Made by a program: the position numbers and the translations under genes. DNA of 64,000 bases from assembly GCF_900108175.1 (NCBI RefSeq), contig NZ_FNVO01000011.1:186001-250000 (forward strand), in the 5' to 3' direction. This document shows, piece after piece, positions 60,260-64,000 of the stretch. Position 1 is the first letter of the stretch, and each line of letters opens with the position of its first letter. This DNA is from Thermomonospora echinospora. Lineage in GTDB: Bacteria; Actinomycetota; Actinomycetes; Streptosporangiales; Streptosporangiaceae. The notes under the pieces were generated by a model, which saw only the letters and a list, made by a program, of their open reading frames with translations, ran no database searches and was not told where the DNA came from.

Positions 60260-60286
60260 ACCGGCCGCGGCACTTCCGCGGCCGGT
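60260..60286. terminator. Terminator between convergent genes
   Basis: ACCGGCCGCGG (60260-60270) pairs perfectly with CCGCGGCCGGT (60276-60286) around a 5-nt loop. It can serve both the FG-GAP and the DoxX genes. Confidence 0.75.
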
Positions 60287-60371
60287 CGCACCCCGGCCGG
60301 CGACCTCCGCCGGTGCGCGCCGACGACTCCGGCCGCGACCCCGATCGTCACACCTCGGCGGCCTCGCGGGG

Positions 60372-60812
60372 TCAGGCTCCCATACGGTGGCCGTCGCCGC
60401 AGGTCAGCTCCTCTGTGAGCAGGCTCGCGCCAATGCCCAGCAGCCAGACGTCCTTGGCGACCGACAGCCCCTGCTCGGTGGGAAGGACGCTGCCCTCCCG
60501 CCGCATCCCCGGCGTTCTGAGGTAGAAGCCCAGCAGCCCCGCCGAGAACGCGGTGAGCGCCGCCCCGGCCACCACGCTGGGAACGACGGGCAGCAGCAGC
60601 GCCGCACCGAGCGCGATCTCCGAACAGGACAAGAGCCTGGTGAAGGCGGCCGGATCCATCTCCTTGAGGAAGGGGTAGGCGCCCGCGGCCATGCCGTGCA
60701 GCCCGGCGGCCTTCTGCTCGTCGGCGTCCTTCTTGGACAACCCGGAGTGCAGGATGAGCGCCCCGGCGGCCATCCTGGCCGGCAACTGGTGGGTACGTGC
60801 CAGGAATCGCAT
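60372..60812 (-). CDS. DoxX-like membrane protein
   Basis: A 146-residue protein with three to four hydrophobic segments. LILHSGLSKKDAD near the N-terminus and the LLPVVPSVVAGAALTAFSAGLLGFY stretch resemble DoxX/YphA-type proteins, although the family assignment is loose. It may act in redox balance with a thioredoxin- or DsbA-like partner; one (60963) lies next to it in divergent orientation. Confidence 0.7.
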   Translation of the reverse strand: MRFLARTHQLPARMAAGALILHSGLSKKDADEQKAAGLHGMAAGAYPFLKEMDPAAFTRLLSCSEIALGAALLLPVVPSVVAGAALTAFSAGLLGFYLRTPGMRREGSVLPTEQGLSVAKDVWLLGIGASLLTEELTCGDGHRMGA

Positions 60813-60962
60813 GGTCTCCCCCGATCTGTGGTGTCTCGCGCGTCCCCTACCCCAGGGATCGGTGAAATGCGGTCGCTCTCGCGTGGACTTGCCGGGCTCC
60901 CCTCGTGCCGGGCTGGGTCACGCCGCTGGAATGCGCCGCAGGCGTCTCCGGTTGACCTGGGC

Positions 60963-61604
60963 GTGAACGTAGAGATCTTCTCCGACGTGGTCTGTCCCTG
61001 GTGCTACCTCGGTCAGGCCCGGTTCCGCGCCGCTGTGGCGCGCTTCGCCGGCGAGGTCCGGGTGACCTGGCGTCCCTTCCAGCTCGACCCGGGCGCCCCG
61101 GCCACCGCCACTCCGGCCGCCGACCACCTGGCCGCCAAGCTCGGCGGCCCCGAGCGGGTCGCCGCCGCCCACGACCGGCTGCGCGCGCTGACCGCCGCCG
61201 AGGGCCTGCCGTTCGCGCCGGAGAAGGCCCTGCGCGTCAACACCGGCGACGCCCACCGGGTCATCGCGCTGGCCGGCCGTGCGGGCGTCCAGGACGCCGT
61301 GGTCGAACGGCTCTTCCGCGCCCAGCACGCCGAGGGCCGCGACATCGGGGACGCCGGCACGCTCGCCGAACTGGCCGCCGAGGCGGGCTTGGACGTCGCC
61401 GCCGTACGTACCCTGCTGGACTCCGACGAGGGCGTGGCCGAACTGGAACAGGACCTCGCCCGAGCCCGCGCCCTGGGCATCAACGGCGTTCCGTTCTTCC
61501 TCTTCGAGGAGAAGTGGGCGGTCTCCGGCGGCCAGCCCACCGAGGTCTTCGAGGGCGCCCTGCAGGAGGTGGCCTCGAACCTGACCGCCGGAAACCCGCA
61601 GTAA
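60963..61604 (+). CDS. DsbA/FrnE-family thiol oxidoreductase
   Basis: A 213-residue thioredoxin-fold protein with active-site CPWC (residues 11-14, in VEIFSDVVCPWCYLG) and the cis-Pro GINGVPFFLF near the C-terminus, plus the helical insert of DsbA-like FrnE. No signal peptide, so a cytoplasmic disulfide or isomerase-type enzyme (DsbA-like 2-hydroxychromene isomerase group). GTG 60963 has no strong site. It is divergent from the DoxX-like gene. Confidence 0.88.
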   Translation: MNVEIFSDVVCPWCYLGQARFRAAVARFAGEVRVTWRPFQLDPGAPATATPAADHLAAKLGGPERVAAAHDRLRALTAAEGLPFAPEKALRVNTGDAHRVIALAGRAGVQDAVVERLFRAQHAEGRDIGDAGTLAELAAEAGLDVAAVRTLLDSDEGVAELEQDLARARALGINGVPFFLFEEKWAVSGGQPTEVFEGALQEVASNLTAGNPQ

Positions 61605-61631
61605 CGGAGGCGACCGCCGGGATAATGAATC

Positions 61632-62075
61632 ATGACCGGTTCGAGGCTCGTCGGTGCCATCCAGTTGCCCGGGGGTTCCTGGGTCCGTGGGCGTGGCCTG
61701 CGCCATCCGCCGCCGGAGGGGCCTGAGCCCGTCTTCGGCCTCTACCTGGGCTCGGGCCGCCTCCGCCGCCGTCACGAAGGCGAGATGTCCTGGCAGGAAC
61801 TGTGGGTCGAGTGGCCCGACTTCCTGCTGCCCCGCGATCGGGAGCAGGCCGTCCAGGGCATCCGCGCGCTGCACGGCCAGGCCGGGGAGGGCCAGCCGGT
61901 CGAGGTCGCCTGCGGCGGCGGCGTCGGCCGTACCGGCACCGTCATCGCCTGCCTCGCCGTCCTGGACGGCCTCCCCCCGGCGGAGGCCGTCGCCTGGGCG
62001 CGGGCGCACCACCACCCCCGGGCCGTTGAAACGCCGTGGCAGCGCAGGTGGGTGGCTCGCTTCCCGAACGGCTGA
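61632..62075 (+). CDS. Dual-specificity/tyrosine phosphatase-like protein
   Basis: A 147-residue protein whose VACGGGVGRTGT holds the Cx5R phosphate loop (Cys94, Arg100) of Cys-based phosphatases; the WPDF stretch 30 residues before is a plausible general-acid region. A small, cytoplasmic family member. ATG 61632 lies 27 nt after the DsbA-like stop and the two may be co-transcribed. Confidence 0.78.
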   Translation: MTGSRLVGAIQLPGGSWVRGRGLRHPPPEGPEPVFGLYLGSGRLRRRHEGEMSWQELWVEWPDFLLPRDREQAVQGIRALHGQAGEGQPVEVACGGGVGRTGTVIACLAVLDGLPPAEAVAWARAHHHPRAVETPWQRRWVARFPNG

Positions 62076-62219
62076 CCTTCCCCGACCAGGGGATCACCGG
62101 ACAGCAGGCCGAGGGCCGCTTTTCGTACCGTCCACCGGGACTCGGCCACAACGACGACCGTTCCGTTCCCGCCACCGGACGCCGATCGGGGCGGGGCCGG
62201 GGCCAGGTCGTCGGCGCCG

Positions 62220-64000
62220 TCAGGCGGCGGGAACGATCTTCTGCATCCAGTGGCCGCCCACCTGCCAGCCGAGGAAGCGGCGGGCCGTGGGCGCGGTCCC
62301 GTCGTCAAGGCCGCCGCCGACCAGGACGTGCCGGAGCCCGGCGGCCACCGGATCGAGCCGGGCGGTCACATGCGCGGGCTGCCGGTCCAGCTCGTCCTGG
62401 AGCCAGGCGGTGAGGCTGATCTGCTCCTTCAGCCCGCACAGGGCCATGAAGAACAGCGCCTGGCGCCAGGCGTAGGCGGCGTCCTTGATGGTGCCCAGCG
62501 GACGCGGGTTGTTGTGGACCCGCGCCACCAGACGGCAGACGGTGCCGAAGGCACGGCGGGCCAGGTCGGGCCATCCCGGGGAGGGGTTCACGCCGATCGG
62601 GTGCACCAGGGCGGCGAGATTGTGCGTGGTCAGGATCTGCGCCTGCTCGATCACCATCCCGTCGGCCGCCACCCAGGCCCGCCGGTCCGGCGGAACGGCG
62701 GCACGCTCCCGGCACAGCGCGTCGAAGCCGTCCAAGGCGTATACCCCGTACGCCTGCTCGGCCGGGGCGTCGCCGAGGGTCCGGACCGCCGCGTAGTCGA
62801 TGCCGTAGTACCGCTCGTAGATCGTCCCCTCCAGCACGTCGGCGGCCAGTTGCGCCGCCTGGAGGAACTTGATCGAGAAGTTCCCCATGAAGATGTCGGC
62901 CGCGAGCTCCTCGACCAGCGGCACTCCGATCTGGGCCTGCCGGGCCAGCGTGGCCAGCTCCCGGATCAGCGGGTTGGGCGTGATCGTCCCGGGGAAGCCC
63001 TGGAGCGTCAGCTCACCCAGCCGTACGAGCGCGGCGCGTGCGTCGTCGCGGGCCGCCCCTCCGGTACGGCGGTGTCCGCTCACCGCGCGCACCCACGGCA
63101 GCTCCTCGAACCGGACCTGGCGCTCCAGGTTCAGCAGGAGCAGGGACCGCCGGTTGCGGAAGGCCCGGTAGGCGGCCGTCATGAGGTTGCGCAGCGCCTC
63201 GTCCTGGTAGGACATGGCGGTCGTGGAGGCCACCAGCTGGGGGACCAGTGCGGCGAGTACCTCGGCCGAGGGGACGATGCCCCGCTCGACCAGCGTGCTG
63301 ATCGGGGCCTGCAACGCGCCCTCGACCGTACGCCGCAGCCAGTCGGGGAGCACGGTGCCCGCCGGCACGCCCGTCCGGCGCTCCTCGTCCGCCGTGACCG
63401 GCCCGGTGAACGGCTCGGTCGTCGGCAACCCCTCCTGCCGCGGCAACGCCGACAGGCGCGCCAGCACGAGCTGCGCCAGGGCGTGGTGCGTCGGGCGGGC
63501 CGCCTGGACCGCCTGGGTCGCGCGCAGCTCGGTATGAGCCGGCGAGCCGGGCACCCCCCGCTTGGCGACCATCGAGTCCACGGCGTGCTGGAGCAGCCGG
63601 TTCGGCTCGCGGTCCGCCAGGACGTCCTCCAGGGCCGTCCGCAGGATCGCCAGGTTCTCCTTGGGCCTGCGGTGCTTGGTGCACCGGGTGTGCTCGGCGG
63701 CGAGCCGGCGGTACCGGGCGAGCAGCTCGGCGCCGCGCGGCCGCCAGCCGTCCGGCTGCACCGCCCCGACCCGGCCGTCCCGGACGGTCTCCAGCCAGTG
63801 CGCCAGCAGTTCGTCGGCGAACGGGTTCCACACCGCGAGCGCCTCGTTCATCGCCTGGATCGCGGTGTTCGGCAGCCGGGCCGCCAGCCGCTGGCTCACC
63901 TCGCCGACCGTCTCCCGGCACGCCAGGGACGCGTCGGCGGGCGGCGTCTCGGCGGGCCGGGGCAGGAAGCGCAGCCGGTCGGCGAACGGCCCGATCGTCT
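62220..64000 (-). CDS. Large unknown protein, 5' end beyond the window
   Basis: An open frame of 593 codons that runs off the right edge: the reading stays open upstream of the first internal ATG at 63899 through at least 34 more codons (LPRPAETPPADASLACRETVG), so the true start lies outside. The visible part is helical and soluble, with many Leu/Ala/Arg helices, a basic HTRCTKHRRPKENLAILRTAL block, and a WQVGGHWMQKIVPAA end. I recognise no domain; an actinomycete-specific conserved protein is likely. No catalytic motif was found. Confidence 0.7.
   Translation of the reverse strand, partial: TIGPFADRLRFLPRPAETPPADASLACRETVGEVSQRLAARLPNTAIQAMNEALAVWNPFADELLAHWLETVRDGRVGAVQPDGWRPRGAELLARYRRLAAEHTRCTKHRRPKENLAILRTALEDVLADREPNRLLQHAVDSMVAKRGVPGSPAHTELRATQAVQAARPTHHALAQLVLARLSALPRQEGLPTTEPFTGPVTADEERRTGVPAGTVLPDWLRRTVEGALQAPISTLVERGIVPSAEVLAALVPQLVASTTAMSYQDEALRNLMTAAYRAFRNRRSLLLLNLERQVRFEELPWVRAVSGHRRTGGAARDDARAALVRLGELTLQGFPGTITPNPLIRELATLARQAQIGVPLVEELAADIFMGNFSIKFLQAAQLAADVLEGTIYERYYGIDYAAVRTLGDAPAEQAYGVYALDGFDALCRERAAVPPDRRAWVAADGMVIEQAQILTTHNLAALVHPIGVNPSPGWPDLARRAFGTVCRLVARVHNNPRPLGTIKDAAYAWRQALFFMALCGLKEQISLTAWLQDELDRQPAHVTARLDPVAAGLRHVLVGGGLDDGTAPTARRFLGWQVGGHWMQKIVPAA

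Overview
The window is about 64 kb of very GC-rich DNA with many GTG starts, short or overlapping gene junctions and intrinsic hairpin terminators. It reads as a chromosomal segment of a spore-former-like actinomycete. Markers are the first codons of a geosmin synthase, a Bpa/PafE proteasome activator ending in GPYL, an EspI-like ESX-associated ATPase, two eukaryotic-type Ser/Thr kinases, SigE-family and ECF sigma factors, and an imiditide-type PIMT pair. The style fits Streptosporangiales/Thermomonosporaceae better than Streptomyces, but sequence alone does not settle the genus. I see no transposase, integrase, phage gene or CRISPR array.

Layout. 0-8 kb holds housekeeping genes (geosmin synthase fragment, methyltransferase, serS, HAD phosphatase, Bpa, quinone oxidoreductase, EspI-like ATPase) and a tRNA-Ser(UGA). 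8-13 kb has a WD40 Ser/Thr kinase, a LysE exporter, and an operon joining a CPBP membrane protease to a two-component system. 13-16.3 kb has two GntR regulators, an unknown protein, and a two-gene imiditide-type RiPP locus: a 35-residue charged precursor with one Asp-Gly, and a PIMT-like methyltransferase. 16-32 kb is a mosaic of small enzyme/regulator pairs (VanY-like lipoprotein, PRTase, TetR/cupin, MarR/pirin, ArsR/SRPBCC, GntR-ABC, WrbA, an ATPase behind a LexA-like box, an esterase-like protein). 32.6-36.1 kb is a graspetide-type cluster: two homologous precursors, an MvdD-type ATP-grasp ligase and an ABC exporter.

36-49 kb has a second Ser/Thr kinase, a MauE/double-psi-barrel pair, a SigE-family sigma factor, an acyl-CoA ligase, a one-protein fusion of an ECF sigma factor with an anti-sigma zinc motif, membrane anchor and extracellular domain, a MerR/adenylate cyclase pair around a 20-bp palindrome, two DJ-1-type proteins and an SDR. 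50.3-53.3 kb is the most novel-looking locus: five genes, each overlapping the next by 4 bp, beginning with a 58-residue and a 27-residue peptide, then an unknown protein, a DUF6895-like protein and a beta-lactamase-fold serine hydrolase. 53.3-58.6 kb looks like a stress block: two TraR/DksA-type zinc proteins flanking a short MreB/actin-like protein, a NarL-type two-component system, and a site-2 protease with CBS domains. 58.7-64 kb has an FG-GAP secreted protein, DoxX, a DsbA-like protein, a tyrosine phosphatase-like protein and a large unknown protein running off the right edge.

Two further patterns recur. First, regulators commonly sit beside palindromes suited to autoregulation. Second, 3' gene ends and terminators are repeatedly duplicated in degenerate tandem copies (18.3, 22.3, 38.0-38.5 and 60.2 kb). 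Three loci are RiPP or RiPP-like, and the 50.3-53.3 kb one matches no class I know.
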